A stretch of DNA of 64,000 nucleotides from Fictibacillus nanhaiensis (GTDB taxonomy: Bacteria; Bacillota; Bacilli; Bacillales; Fictibacillaceae), in NCBI GenBank assembly GCA_016401345.1, contig JAEACG010000001.1, positions 124,001 to 188,000 of the forward strand, given 5' to 3'. A program made the position numbers and the translations under genes. The notes below the pieces were generated by a model. It did not search any database and was not told the DNA's origin. It saw nothing but the letters and a program-made list of their open reading frames with translations. Within the stretch, counting starts at the first letter, position 1; every line of letters begins with the position of its first letter. Below, piece by piece: positions 1-9,937 of this stretch.

Positions 1-777
1 TGTTAAGATATCTGTTACAACAAACATGAACAGGTCTAGACCTTTGTCAGCAATCACTTTAGTAATCGCTGATTCCAAGTCTTCTTGATGCTTTAGTACA
101 TCGCTAGCATCAACCGTATTCACTTGAGCAACTTCAATTTTGTTTTCACCAATGTTAAATTCTTTAGCATCAAGTGAAATCAATTCTTCAACAGATTTAT
201 CACTTAAGTCAGCACCTGCTTTTAGCATTTCTAGACCGTACTTTTCCGCATCTACACCAGCAATTTCAGCAAGCTCGCGTGCTGCGGCAACATCTTCTTC
301 TGTACAAGTAGGTGATTTAAACAACAATGAGTCAGAAATAATGGCAGAAAGCATAAGTCCGGCAATGTTTTTCTCAACTTGAACGCCTTTCTCTTTGTAC
401 ATCTTGTTTAAGATTGTAGCTGTACAGCCAACAGGTTCAGCACGATAGTATAAAGGATCGCTTGTTTCAAAATTCGCGATACGATGATGGTCAATAACTT
501 CTAATACTCTTACTTTGTCAATGTCATTTGCACTTTGTTGACGTTCATTATGGTCAACTAAGATTACCGCGTTTGCTTCAGCAGAGACATGTTCAACTAA
601 ACGAGGAAGTTCAGCTTTAAAATAATCTAATGCATATTGTGTTTCACCATTGATCTCACCTAGGCGAATAGCTTCTACGTTTTGTCCTAATTTAGTCTTC
701 AAGTCAGCGTAAACGAGAGCTGATGTAATCGTGTCAGTATCTGGATTTTTATGTCCAAAAATAAGTACTTTTTCCAT
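1..777 (-). CDS. ppaC: Manganese-dependent inorganic pyrophosphatase (family II), C-terminus cut by window edge
   Basis: Cytoplasmic enzyme that hydrolyses pyrophosphate to phosphate and so pulls biosynthetic reactions forward. The frame is open from the ATG at 777 to base 1 (259 codons). The family is about 309 residues, so roughly 50 C-terminal residues, including most of the DHHA2 substrate-binding lobe, lie outside the window. The DHH-type N-terminal domain is clear: GHKNPDTD at residues 8-15 supplies metal ligands His9, Asp13 and Asp15, VDHN at 74-77 supplies Asp75, and the DHH signature is at 96-98. It lies 105 bp downstream of gltD on the same strand. The gap has a TATGATAAAAT-like stretch that could be its own -10 region, but no clear -35. 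Confidence 0.95.
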   Translation of the reverse strand, partial: MEKVLIFGHKNPDTDTITSALVYADLKTKLGQNVEAIRLGEINGETQYALDYFKAELPRLVEHVSAEANAVILVDHNERQQSANDIDKVRVLEVIDHHRIANFETSDPLYYRAEPVGCTATILNKMYKEKGVQVEKNIAGLMLSAIISDSLLFKSPTCTEEDVAAARELAEIAGVDAEKYGLEMLKAGADLSDKSVEELISLDAKEFNIGENKIEVAQVNTVDASDVLKHQEDLESAITKVIADKGLDLFMFVVTDILT

Positions 778-882
778 GCGTCTACTCCTTATAAATAAAA
801 GAATTGTTTTAGCCTAAGCCCTATTTTATCATATATAAAAAGCTTTTGGCTTTTGGAGTTTATTGTAGCATGGAAAAAAGTA

Positions 883-2361
883 TTAAGGCAAAATCGTACT
901 TCCCATCAACGATAGATCCACTTGACGTGCACAATCACGTCCTTCTTGGATCGCCCAAACGATTAAACTTTGACCACGTCTAGAATCACCTGCTGCAAAT
1001 ACTCCATCTACATTTGTTCTATAGTCACCATGTTCAGCATCTACTTTGTTATGTTTAACTTCAACACCAAATTCTTTTAAGACTGGCAGTTCTGTACCCT
1101 CAAAACCGATCGCGATGAAAACAAGATCAGCTGGCCAGATTTTTTCAGATCCAGGAATTTCTTCAAAAACCATATTTCCTGCATCATCTGATGTTCTTTT
1201 CATCTGAATCGTATGAAGTTCTTTTAATCGACCATTATGATCTGATACGATTTTTTTCGTTTGAACGGAGTACTCTCTTGGATCATGTCCATATTGAGCA
1301 GTAGCTTCTTCATAGGCATAATCCATTGTGAAAATGTTAGGTTGCTCTGGCCACATGTTTGCATCACTGCGCACATCAGGAAGTTTAGGGTGCTTACCAA
1401 ATTGAACTACACTCTTACACTTTTGTCGAAGAGCCGTTGCCACACAGTCAGCACCAGTATCGCCACCACCAATTACGATTACATTCTTACCTTCTGCATC
1501 AATAAGTGGTTCAGAAACTTCGATGTTCAACAGCCTCTTCGTTGCTTGTGTTAAATAGTTCATAGCAAAATGAACACCATCAGCTTCTCTTCCTTGAAGA
1601 GTTAAATCTCTTTGTTTCTGTGCACCTGTACATAGAATTATAGAATCATATTGAATCTTTAGTTCCTCAGAGGTAACATCTTTTCCCACCTCTGTGTTAA
1701 GAATAAAATCAATACCCTCTTGTCTTAATAATTTGATTCTTCTTTCCACAACATCTTTATCCAACTTCATATTGGGAATTCCATACGTTAACAATCCGCC
1801 CGCTTTGTCTGCTCTCTCATAAACGGTAACAGAATGCCCCGCTTGGTTCAGCTGGTCAGCAGCAGCAAGTCCAGCTGGTCCTGAACCTACAATAGCGACT
1901 TTTTTTCCTGTTCTTCTTTCTGGAATCCTAGGTTGGATCCAGCCGTTTTCAAACCCTTTATCAATAATTGCTTTTTCAATGTTCTTTATGGTTACAGCAG
2001 GTCCAGCTAATTCAACTGTACATGATCCTTCACAAGGAGCAGGACAAACCCGTCCTGTGAATTCAGGAAAATTGTTTGTTTTCATCAAACGATCAAGCGC
2101 TTCTTTCCATTTTCCGCGATAAACCAGATCATTCCACTCAGGTATCAGGTTGTTAATAGGGCAGCCTGCAGCAGCCCCATTAATCTCGATACCAATATGA
2201 CAAAAAGGTGTACCACAATCCATGCATCTAGCGCCTTGCCTTTTTAACATATCTTCTGGTTGTTTTTTTGTATACTCTTTCCAATCCTTAAGACGTTGGA
2301 GAGGCTTTCTCTCTATCGTTTCTTCTCTCGGGTATTCCAAAAATCCGGTTGGTTTTCCCAT
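883..2361 (-). CDS. gltD: Glutamate synthase (NADPH) small subunit
   Basis: Beta subunit of NADPH-GOGAT. It oxidises NADPH through FAD and passes electrons to the large subunit, which makes two glutamates from glutamine and 2-oxoglutarate. The 492 residues match the family length. The N-terminal ferredoxin-like region has cysteines at 46, 49, 54 and 67 and a second group at 106, 110 and 114, ligands of the 4Fe-4S clusters. The FAD-binding motif GSGPAG is at 159-164 and the NADPH-binding GGGDTG at 298-303. The ATG follows a GAGGAG ribosome site. It lies 25 bp downstream of gltA, so the two are surely co-transcribed, under GltC control by analogy with Bacillus subtilis. Confidence 0.97.
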   Translation of the reverse strand: MGKPTGFLEYPREETIERKPLQRLKDWKEYTKKQPEDMLKRQGARCMDCGTPFCHIGIEINGAAAGCPINNLIPEWNDLVYRGKWKEALDRLMKTNNFPEFTGRVCPAPCEGSCTVELAGPAVTIKNIEKAIIDKGFENGWIQPRIPERRTGKKVAIVGSGPAGLAAADQLNQAGHSVTVYERADKAGGLLTYGIPNMKLDKDVVERRIKLLRQEGIDFILNTEVGKDVTSEELKIQYDSIILCTGAQKQRDLTLQGREADGVHFAMNYLTQATKRLLNIEVSEPLIDAEGKNVIVIGGGDTGADCVATALRQKCKSVVQFGKHPKLPDVRSDANMWPEQPNIFTMDYAYEEATAQYGHDPREYSVQTKKIVSDHNGRLKELHTIQMKRTSDDAGNMVFEEIPGSEKIWPADLVFIAIGFEGTELPVLKEFGVEVKHNKVDAEHGDYRTNVDGVFAAGDSRRGQSLIVWAIQEGRDCARQVDLSLMGSTILP

Positions 2362-2386
2362 GTAAAATCTCTCCTCTCATCTCAAT

Positions 2387-5300
2387 TTATTTCAGGATTA
2401 ATTTTGTCGGTCCAGGTCTGCCACTTGCTTTCGCTGCGCTTGAACCTGCTTCAAAAGCGTTCATAATCGCTTCATCTTCGGAATATCCAGCTATTTTCTC
2501 TTCTTCTATTTTCTTAATCATTTCTTTGTAATCATGTGGAATGACTTTCACAAAATGTGACTGTTCCACTTTCCAGTTTTGAAGGATTGCTGAAGCTTTT
2601 TTACTTTGAGTGTATGAAAAATGATTAATAATCATCTGCTTGACTGTTTCTGTTTCTTCAGAATCCATTAATCTTTCAAACTCAATACCTTCTTTATTAC
2701 ACAATTGTTTTAATAAAAGAGGCTGATGTGTGTAGATATAAGCGATACCTCCACTCATACCTGCTCCAAAATTCTTTCCAACATCTCCTAGGACAACTAC
2801 TCGACCACCAGTCATATATTCACAGCCATGGTCTCCGATTCCTTCGACAACAATGTTAGCCCCACTGTTTCTAACTGCAAATCTTTCTCCAGCTAAGCCG
2901 TTAATGTAAGCTTCACCACTCGTTGCTCCATAAAAAGCAACATTTCCTAAGATGACATTATCATCAGCTAAATATTCAGCCATTTTAGGAGGTGCAACAA
3001 TCAATTTGCCTCCTGATAAGCCTTTTCCAAAATAGTCATTACTGTCGCCGTTCAGATAGAGAGTCATGCCTCGTGGCACGAATGCTCCAAAGCTTTGTCC
3101 AGCAGATCCGCTAAAGTTAAGCGTTACAGTATCTTCAGCAAGACCTTCTTCACCAAATCGTTTCGTTATTTCACTACCAGCAATCGTACCTGCTACACGA
3201 TTCGTGTTCTTAATTGGAAGGTTGAATGAAACAGTCTTCTTCGTTTCTAAGGCAGACTTCAGTTTCGGTAAGATCTCATTCATATCGAGTGATTGATCAA
3301 TCTTATGATTTTGAGAATTCTGTTTCGTACGAATACCGTCTGCTTGATAAAGAAGCTTTGATAAGTCGAGATGCTTCGCTTTCCAGTGATTTTTCGCACG
3401 ATCTCCAACTGTTAAAACGTCAGTGCGCCCGACCATTTCCTCCATCGTACGGAAACCGAGTTCAGCCATGATCTCACGAATTTCTTCAGCCACGAATCTC
3501 ATGTAATTGACAACATGATCAGGGTCACCCATATATTTTTTTCTTAATTCGGGATTCTGTGTAGCTACACCTACTGGACATGTATCAAGATGACAAGCAC
3601 GCATCATGATACAACCTAATACAACGAGTGGTGCTGTAGCAAAACCATATTCCTCAGCGCCTAACAATGCAGCAAGCACAACATCTTTACCTGTCATCAA
3701 CTTCCCGTCTGTCTCGAGGGTGACACGTTCACGAAGTCCATTAAGCATCAACGTTTGATGTGTTTCAGCAAGTCCTAACTCCCAAGGAAGTCCAGTATGT
3801 TTGATACTTGTCTTCGGTGAAGCTCCAGTTCCACCGTCATAACCACTGATAACGATTACATCAGCTGCGCCTTTTGCAACACCGGCAGCTATCGTTCCAA
3901 CACCGGATTTCGCCACAAGCTTAACACTAATTCTTGCTTCGCGATTAGCGTTCTTAAGGTCATGGATCAATTGGGCCATATCCTCGATCGAATAGATATC
4001 ATGATGTGGCGGCGGGGAGATCAGACCTACTCCTGGCGTTGATCCACGGACATCTGCTACCCAAGGATAGACCTTATTGCCAGGCAACTGTCCACCTTCA
4101 CCTGGTTTAGCTCCTTGTGCCATCTTGATCTGCAGTTCATCTGCATTTACAAGATAGTGGCTTTTCACACCGAATCTACCTGAAGCAACTTGTTTAATGC
4201 TGCTTCTTCGGTTATTGCCAAGTTCATCTAGAACAAAACGCGCTGGATCTTCTCCGCCTTCACCACTATTGCTTTTTCCGCCTAGACGGTTCATTGCAAT
4301 AGCAAGAGACTCATGTGCTTCTTGACTGAGAGAACCGAAAGACATAGCACCAGTTTTGAAGCGCTTTACAATCTCTTCTACAGGTTCAACTTCATGGAGT
4401 GGTATAGATTTTGTTTCAGGAGCAAATGAGAATAAGTTTCTTAAGAAAGTTGTTCTCTCGTCATCTGCCAATTTTGAAAACGTTTTAAAAAGTGAATAAT
4501 CATTCTTCCGACAAGCCCATTGAAGGGTATGAATTGTTTTTGGATTAAAAGCATGATGTTCACCAGTATTCCTCCATTGAAAGTCACTACCTGAATCTAA
4601 AGTGTCATCAATGGTCTCTTTAAAGCCTTGTTGATGTCTAAGGGTAGCCTCTTTTTCGATCTCAGCTAACGTGATTCCATCGATTTGAGAAGCCGTAGCT
4701 GGAAAATATCGATCGATCACTTCTTTGCCGATTCCGACTGCTTCAAAAATTTGAGCGCCTCTATAGCTTTGAACGGTTGAAATACCCATTTTTGACATCA
4801 CTTTAACGATGCCATCTGTTATTCCTTGTTTATAGGTTTTGACTGTCTCTGTTAACGAAAGTTTAATATGTTCATCAAGAATCGCTTCTTCAAATGTTTT
4901 ATAAGTTAAATATGGATAGATAGCATCTGCACCGTATCCAATGAGCGCTGCAAAATGATGAACTTCTCTAACTTCACCTGATTCAACTACCAAGCTTACT
5001 TTGGTGCGCAATCCTTCTTTTACGAGATGATGATGTAGAGAACTAACAGCAAGTAAGACAGGAATCGGAATAGAAGATTCACTCATTTCTCTGTCTGACA
5101 AAACTAATAAAGTTGCCCCATCTTGTATCGCTTCTTCTGCACTTTTAAACAAGTTTATTAAACCGAGTTCCAAATCTTCCGAAAATAAAGTCTGTAGAAC
5201 AGTTGTTTTGAATTCATAAATCATGTAGTCTGTGATTTGATTAAACTCATTCGTTGTTAACACGGGAGAATTCAATTGAATTCTTTTAGCATTCTGCGGT

Positions 5301-6943
5301 CCTGGATGTAAGAGATTTCCTTCAGCCCCAAGCAGCGTCATCGTTGAAGTAACAATCTTCTCACGAATAGCATCGATCGGCGGATTCGTAACTTGCGCAA
5401 AGAGCTGCTTGAAATAATTGAATAGTGATTGAGGATTATCTGACAGAACTGCTAAAGGTGTATCATTACCCATAGAACCGATCGGATCTTTTCCTTCAGT
5501 AATGACAGGAATTAAATATTTATGAATATCTTCATACGTATATCCAAAAGCTCTTTGCTTCCTTCTTACATTTTCTACTATGATCTCCGTCTCTTCGCTA
5601 TCTTGATCTAGGTGATGAAGCCCATTTGTAAGCCATAGTTCGTATGGTTCCTTACTCGCCATTTCTGTTTTGATCTCATTGTCCGTGATGATACGTCCTT
5701 CTTCGAGATCAATCAAAAGCATTCTACCAGGACTTAGTCGCTCTTTATAAAGAACATTCTCTTCTTCAACATCAATAACTCCAACCTCAGAAGAGAAGAT
5801 AATATAATCATCCTTCGTTACATAATACCTCGCTGGACGAAGACCATTTCGATCGAGTATCGCGCCAATTTGTTTACCGTCTGTAAACGAGATTGCTGTC
5901 GGTCCATCCCATGGCTCCATTAAACAACTATGATACTCATAAAAAGCTTTTCTCTCTTCTTCCAGATGAGGGTTCTCACTCCATGGTTCTGGGATAAGCA
6001 TCATCGCCGTATGTGAAGGCTTTCTCCCAGCCAGTACAAAAAATTCAAAGGCTTGATCAAGGATCGAAGAATCACTGCCATCTGCATCAAGAATAGGAAG
6101 CAGTTTTTCGATATCTTCCCCAAAAGCTTCTGAAACAAATTGTTTCTCTCGTGCCTTCATCCAGTTCATGTTGCCCTGTAGGGTGTTGATTTCTCCGTTA
6201 TGGATAATGTATCGATTCGGATGAGCACGTTCCCACGTCGGAAACGTATTTGTGCTAAAACGGGAATGCACTAAAGCGAATGGAGACACAAAATCCGTAT
6301 CTTGTAGATCGTAATAAAAGGCATCTACTTGTTCAGGTGTTAAAAGCCCCTTATAAACGATGGTTTGTGAAGATAAACTTGCAAAATACGTTTGAAGTCC
6401 TTCTTCTCTTGCCCAATGCTCTGCTTGTTTTCTTATCACAAATAATTTTCTTTCAAAAGCTAAACCTTCAGAATAAGTATCATTACAAGCGACAAAAACT
6501 TGTTTAATTAAAGGGCAAGTTTCTTGAGCCTTTTTTCCGATTGTTTCAACATTTACAGGTACTGTTCTCCAGCCTAAAAGTTTTTGGCCTTCTTGATTAA
6601 TAAAATGGTTGATTTGATTTTCTAATTTCTGTTGAGCTGCTATATCGTTAGGGAAAAAGATCATCCCTACACCATACCGTCCTTTTTCAGGAAGATCAAA
6701 GTCAGTAACCTTTGTAAAAAAATCATGCGGTATCTTTGTCATTAAGCCGGCTCCATCTCCCGTCAAAGGATCACTTCCTTGTCCTCCACGGTGGTCAAGC
6801 TGGCATAGCATATGAAGTCCTTTTTCAACAATTTCATGGGTAGCATGCCCTTTTAAATGAGCATATAGACCAATTCCACAAGCGTCATGTTCGTTCTTCG
6901 GATTATATAAACCTTGTGGTTCTGGAAATTGACTAAAGGTCAT
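2387..6943 (-). CDS. gltA: Glutamate synthase (NADPH) large subunit
   Basis: Alpha subunit of glutamate synthase (gltB in enteric naming), 1518 residues. The N-terminal class-II glutaminase domain releases ammonia from glutamine. The FMN-containing central domain then aminates 2-oxoglutarate, and the C-terminal part is the beta-helix GXGXG domain. The frame continues upstream to 7027, but I place the start at the ATG ending at 6943. It has an AAGGGGGAG ribosome site and makes Cys22, in ACGIGL, the N-terminal nucleophile exposed when a 21-residue propeptide is removed, as in the family. The CHLDTCPVG segment carries the 3Fe-4S ligands. First gene of the gltA-gltD operon, divergent from gltC. 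Confidence 0.97.
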   Translation of the reverse strand: MTFSQFPEPQGLYNPKNEHDACGIGLYAHLKGHATHEIVEKGLHMLCQLDHRGGQGSDPLTGDGAGLMTKIPHDFFTKVTDFDLPEKGRYGVGMIFFPNDIAAQQKLENQINHFINQEGQKLLGWRTVPVNVETIGKKAQETCPLIKQVFVACNDTYSEGLAFERKLFVIRKQAEHWAREEGLQTYFASLSSQTIVYKGLLTPEQVDAFYYDLQDTDFVSPFALVHSRFSTNTFPTWERAHPNRYIIHNGEINTLQGNMNWMKAREKQFVSEAFGEDIEKLLPILDADGSDSSILDQAFEFFVLAGRKPSHTAMMLIPEPWSENPHLEEERKAFYEYHSCLMEPWDGPTAISFTDGKQIGAILDRNGLRPARYYVTKDDYIIFSSEVGVIDVEEENVLYKERLSPGRMLLIDLEEGRIITDNEIKTEMASKEPYELWLTNGLHHLDQDSEETEIIVENVRRKQRAFGYTYEDIHKYLIPVITEGKDPIGSMGNDTPLAVLSDNPQSLFNYFKQLFAQVTNPPIDAIREKIVTSTMTLLGAEGNLLHPGPQNAKRIQLNSPVLTTNEFNQITDYMIYEFKTTVLQTLFSEDLELGLINLFKSAEEAIQDGATLLVLSDREMSESSIPIPVLLAVSSLHHHLVKEGLRTKVSLVVESGEVREVHHFAALIGYGADAIYPYLTYKTFEEAILDEHIKLSLTETVKTYKQGITDGIVKVMSKMGISTVQSYRGAQIFEAVGIGKEVIDRYFPATASQIDGITLAEIEKEATLRHQQGFKETIDDTLDSGSDFQWRNTGEHHAFNPKTIHTLQWACRKNDYSLFKTFSKLADDERTTFLRNLFSFAPETKSIPLHEVEPVEEIVKRFKTGAMSFGSLSQEAHESLAIAMNRLGGKSNSGEGGEDPARFVLDELGNNRRSSIKQVASGRFGVKSHYLVNADELQIKMAQGAKPGEGGQLPGNKVYPWVADVRGSTPGVGLISPPPHHDIYSIEDMAQLIHDLKNANREARISVKLVAKSGVGTIAAGVAKGAADVIVISGYDGGTGASPKTSIKHTGLPWELGLAETHQTLMLNGLRERVTLETDGKLMTGKDVVLAALLGAEEYGFATAPLVVLGCIMMRACHLDTCPVGVATQNPELRKKYMGDPDHVVNYMRFVAEEIREIMAELGFRTMEEMVGRTDVLTVGDRAKNHWKAKHLDLSKLLYQADGIRTKQNSQNHKIDQSLDMNEILPKLKSALETKKTVSFNLPIKNTNRVAGTIAGSEITKRFGEEGLAEDTVTLNFSGSAGQSFGAFVPRGMTLYLNGDSNDYFGKGLSGGKLIVAPPKMAEYLADDNVILGNVAFYGATSGEAYINGLAGERFAVRNSGANIVVEGIGDHGCEYMTGGRVVVLGDVGKNFGAGMSGGIAYIYTHQPLLLKQLCNKEGIEFERLMDSEETETVKQMIINHFSYTQSKKASAILQNWKVEQSHFVKVIPHDYKEMIKKIEEEKIAGYSEDEAIMNAFEAGSSAAKASGRPGPTKLILK

Positions 6944-7025
6944 TTTGAACTCCCCCTTAAGTTTTTCAACTCGAAATATTCGAAACTTTCTTTCATTTAG
7001 TTTAGGTTTTATAATTAATCGAAAC

Positions 7026-7062
7026 AATATATAATTTAGATTAAAACGATCTCAAATTGAGA
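7026..7062 (-). promoter_or_regulatory. Candidate gltA promoter overlapped by a GltC-type dyad
   Basis: Between the divergent gltA and gltC genes lies the dyad TCTCAAATTGAGA (7050-7062), nearly a perfect inverted repeat, the kind of site LysR-type GltC binds. On the minus strand one half of it, TTGAGA (7055-7050), can serve as a -35 box with TATATT (7031-7026) as -10 at 18-bp spacing, directed at gltA. A second small dyad, TCGAA-ATA-TTCGA, lies in the gltA leader around 6971-6983. The sites are visible. Their assignment to GltC is inference from the Bacillus subtilis arrangement. Confidence 0.55.
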
Positions 7063-7082
7063 ATGATTGGTTGTGACAAGGC

Positions 7083-7985
7083 ATGGAAATCAGACAATTA
7101 CAGTATTTTATTGAAGTTGCAGAACGAGAACATGTTTCGGAAGCAGCGATTGCTTTGCATGTTGCGCAATCTGCAGTAAGTCGACAGATCGCAAATTTAG
7201 AATCCGAATTAGGCGTAGAGTTGTTTGAAAGAGAAGGTCGAAATATTAAACTTTCTCCTGTTGGGAAGTTATTCTTAATTCATGCAAAAACTGCAATGAA
7301 AGCGATAGACCATGCAAAAAAACAAATTGATGAGTACTTAGATCCCGAAAGAGGGACGATTAAGATTGGATTCCCTACTAGTCTTGCAGGACACCTTCTG
7401 CCAACAGTCGTTTCAGCCTTTAAACGGGAACATCCCAATATCGCCTTTCATTTAAGGCAAGGGTCTTACAGATTTCTTACAGAAAGTGTTAAGAGCGGTG
7501 ATATTGATCTCGCTTTCTTAGGACCAGTACCTACAAACGATCCTGATTTGGAAGGACATATTCTTTTTACTGAAAGAATATCAGCACTATTACCCGAACA
7601 GCACCTTTTAGCCGAAAAACGAAGTTTATTATTGAGCGATTTACGAAATGATGAATTTGTTCTATTTCCGGATGGGTATATTTTACGAGATGTAGTAGTT
7701 AATGCTTGCAAAGAATCAGGCTTCGTTCCTAAAATCGCATGTGAGGGTGAAGATCTAGACGCGATTAAAGGACTAGTTACAGCTGGTATGGGTGTTACCC
7801 TTTTACCCGATAGTTCCTTTTATGAAACGAAACCACGTTATACAGTGAAGATACCGATTGAAATACCAGATGTAAAACGCACGGTGGGAATCATTACGCC
7901 TCGAAGTCGTGAACTAGCTCCTGCTGAACAAGTGTTCTTTGAATTTGTGATTAAGTTCTTCTCTGTTTTAGAGCAATATCAATAG
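7083..7985 (+). CDS. gltC: LysR-family transcriptional activator of glutamate synthase
   Basis: 300-residue LysR-type regulator. The N-terminal winged helix-turn-helix covers about residues 1-60 (SEAAIALHVAQSAVSRQI is the recognition region), followed by a linker helix and a periplasmic-binding-protein-like effector domain from about residue 90. In Bacillus subtilis GltC activates gltAB when 2-oxoglutarate is plentiful and is converted to a repressor by glutamate. Divergence from gltA, with a dyad in the 139-bp gap, supports orthology. The ribosome site before the ATG at 7083 is weak, which would fit low expression of a regulator. Confidence 0.92.
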   Translation: MEIRQLQYFIEVAEREHVSEAAIALHVAQSAVSRQIANLESELGVELFEREGRNIKLSPVGKLFLIHAKTAMKAIDHAKKQIDEYLDPERGTIKIGFPTSLAGHLLPTVVSAFKREHPNIAFHLRQGSYRFLTESVKSGDIDLAFLGPVPTNDPDLEGHILFTERISALLPEQHLLAEKRSLLLSDLRNDEFVLFPDGYILRDVVVNACKESGFVPKIACEGEDLDAIKGLVTAGMGVTLLPDSSFYETKPRYTVKIPIEIPDVKRTVGIITPRSRELAPAEQVFFEFVIKFFSVLEQYQ

Positions 7986-8056
7986 ATTTATGCTATATCT
8001 AGAAGTTGAGAATTAGAGCTTAGTTTTTCTTGATAAATTAATATAAAAGTTATCAC

Positions 8057-8089
8057 AAAAAGCTTGGCAAAAAAGTGCCAAGCTTTTTC
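8057..8089. terminator. Bidirectional intrinsic terminator between gltC and the MFS gene
   Basis: The stem AAAAAGCTTGGCA / TGCCAAGCTTTTT with a short A-rich loop has T-runs in both directions. It serves the convergent gltC (+) and the formate-dehydrogenase operon (-). Confidence 0.9.
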
Positions 8090-8109
8090 TAAATCTTATT
8101 CTTTTAACA

Positions 8110-9369
8110 TCAACTAGCTACATGAGATTGACTGTTTTCTTTTCTAATGTTCCGAATGTTGATGCGAATAAGCAGCGAGATGGCAAGCGCTACAACAAAG
8201 GCACCTGTAAAGATATACAGAGTCAAGGAATAACTGTTAGTAGATTCACGTATCCACGAAACAACTAAAGGACCTACTAGTCCTGCCGCTGCCCATGCGG
8301 TTAAAATATAGCCATGAATTGCCCCAAGCTGCTTCGTGCCAAACAGATCACCAATATATGCTGGTATGGAAGCAAAACCTCCACCATAACAGGTAAGGAT
8401 TAAATATAGAAGTAACTGAAAGAAAAAGGCATTCGTAACATTCGGTAAAAGTACGAACGCTACCGTTTGTATCACGAAAAACGTGGTGTAAACGTTCGGG
8501 CGACTGATATAATCTGAAATCGACGCCCAACCAATTCTGCCAAAACCGTTAAACAACCCCATGATTCCAACCATCGTGGCTGCTGAGGCAGCACTTAGAT
8601 TTGCAATATCTTGTGCCATTGGAGATGCTACAGAAATAATGGCGATACCACATGTAACATTTATGAATAACATTCCCCATAAAGCCCAAAAACGAATCGT
8701 CTTAACCGCTTCATTAGCAGTTAACTGCGCAAGATCTTTTGAGTTACTTTCTTCTTTCTTACTATTTTCGTTCATGCCATGTGGCTGCCAATCTTTTGGA
8801 GGGGGTGTAAGATATAATGAAGAAAGAAACATGATTGTAAAATAAACAGCACCTAATAAGTAAAAGGTATTCGAAATTCCTATACCTGATATCAGCCTTG
8901 CGATAACAGGACTAGCAATAAGTGATGCAAAACCAAACCCCATAATTGCAAGACCTGTTGCTAATCCTCTCCGATCAGGAAACCATTTTACAAGTGAAGA
9001 GACAGGTGTAATATAGCCAATGCCAAGTCCTATCCCACCTAAGGCACCGTAAAAAAAGTAGAGCAGATAAATAGAATTTATTTGATCAGCAAAGCCTGAA
9101 CCTAATAGACCAGCACCAAAACAAACTGAGGCTATGATACCAGATTTACGAGGTCCATGCCGTTCAACAAAATGCCCCATAAAAGCAGCTGATAATCCTA
9201 GAAACAAGATTGCGATACTAAATGTTAAAGAGATTTCACTTAGCCCCCAATTGTGTTTTTCTCGGAGTGGATTTGTGAATACACTCCATGAATAGACAGA
9301 CCCGATCGATATGTGTATACCTACAGCAGCTGCAGCAATCAACCAACGGTTTTTTACTTTTTTAGCCAT
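8110..9369 (-). CDS. OFA-family major facilitator transporter
   Basis: 419-residue, 12-helix membrane transporter of the oxalate/formate antiporter (OFA) branch of the MFS. The family's N-terminal motif GSVYSWSVF is at about residues 23-31, the helix 2-3 loop with RHGPRKSG is at about 70-77, and the C-terminus is charged. It is the last gene of an operon with DUF1641 and a formate-dehydrogenase-like enzyme, beginning 22 bp after the DUF1641 gene with an AGAGGAG site. Context suggests it carries formate or another small carboxylate such as pyruvate or lactate. OFA proteins are diverse, so the substrate is not established from sequence. Confidence 0.85.
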   Translation of the reverse strand: MAKKVKNRWLIAAAAVGIHISIGSVYSWSVFTNPLREKHNWGLSEISLTFSIAILFLGLSAAFMGHFVERHGPRKSGIIASVCFGAGLLGSGFADQINSIYLLYFFYGALGGIGLGIGYITPVSSLVKWFPDRRGLATGLAIMGFGFASLIASPVIARLISGIGISNTFYLLGAVYFTIMFLSSLYLTPPPKDWQPHGMNENSKKEESNSKDLAQLTANEAVKTIRFWALWGMLFINVTCGIAIISVASPMAQDIANLSAASAATMVGIMGLFNGFGRIGWASISDYISRPNVYTTFFVIQTVAFVLLPNVTNAFFFQLLLYLILTCYGGGFASIPAYIGDLFGTKQLGAIHGYILTAWAAAGLVGPLVVSWIRESTNSYSLTLYIFTGAFVVALAISLLIRINIRNIRKENSQSHVAS

Positions 9370-9391
9370 CCGTTCTACTCCTCTACACGTT

Positions 9392-9937
9392 TTATTCTAA
9401 GGTTTTCTCCTTGCTCTGATTCGCTCGTTTTTCAGGTGTGTCCCCTGTTGTTTTTTCATAGTGTTCTGTTTCTTGGCCCATGCCTTTTAAGAACTGCATG
9501 AGAATGGTAACTGCTTTGTTGATCTCTGGATCTTTTAGGGAACGTACTAAATCGAAGTAGCTTGTTTTTTCATCCGTATCTTTGTATTCAGCCACTCGGG
9601 CAATCCCTGCATCAATTTTTAATAGGAAAGGTTCAAGCTGCTTTACATTGATCATACCTAAAGTTCCTAAGAGCAAGAGAAGATTCTTTAGTGTGTTTGT
9701 GTTCTCAGGCTTGTCCATGGCTTTCACAGCAATATCCATCACCTTATCACCTTGTCCGAACAAACCATTTAAAAGAGGGAGAATTCCTTTTTCGTTCATA
9801 TGGTTCATGATCTCTAGTGTTTGCAGAATCGCGGTCTTGTTCTGAATAAGAGCATCTTCTACTTCTCGGAGGTCATTAGAACGTTTCTCTTCAGCTGATA
9901 ACGTTTGTTTTCGAACGTTTTTAATCGCTTTAGCCAT
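9392..9937 (-). CDS. yrhD: DUF1641 family protein associated with formate dehydrogenase (YrhD-like)
   Basis: 181-residue soluble, mainly helical protein of the DUF1641 family. The conserved core (about residues 45-150) includes the hydrophobic [20 protein letters not shown] and [10 protein letters not shown] segments. There are no enzyme motifs, signal peptide or metal-ligand clusters. In Bacillus the family occurs directly downstream of the yrhE/yjgC-type formate dehydrogenases. Here its first 8 bases overlap the end of that gene, implying translational coupling. A role as accessory or electron-transfer partner of the enzyme is inferred from this linkage only. Confidence 0.85.
   Translation of the reverse strand: MAKAIKNVRKQTLSAEEKRSNDLREVEDALIQNKTAILQTLEIMNHMNEKGILPLLNGLFGQGDKVMDIAVKAMDKPENTNTLKNLLLLLGTLGMINVKQLEPFLLKIDAGIARVAEYKDTDEKTSYFDLVRSLKDPEINKAVTILMQFLKGMGQETEHYEKTTGDTPEKRANQSKEKTLE

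Noticed and set aside
140-382. Plus-strand ORF over ppaC, and similar antisense ORFs inside large genes
   Set aside because: These lie antisense in codon-phased real genes, have no ribosome sites and show composition expected of shadows.
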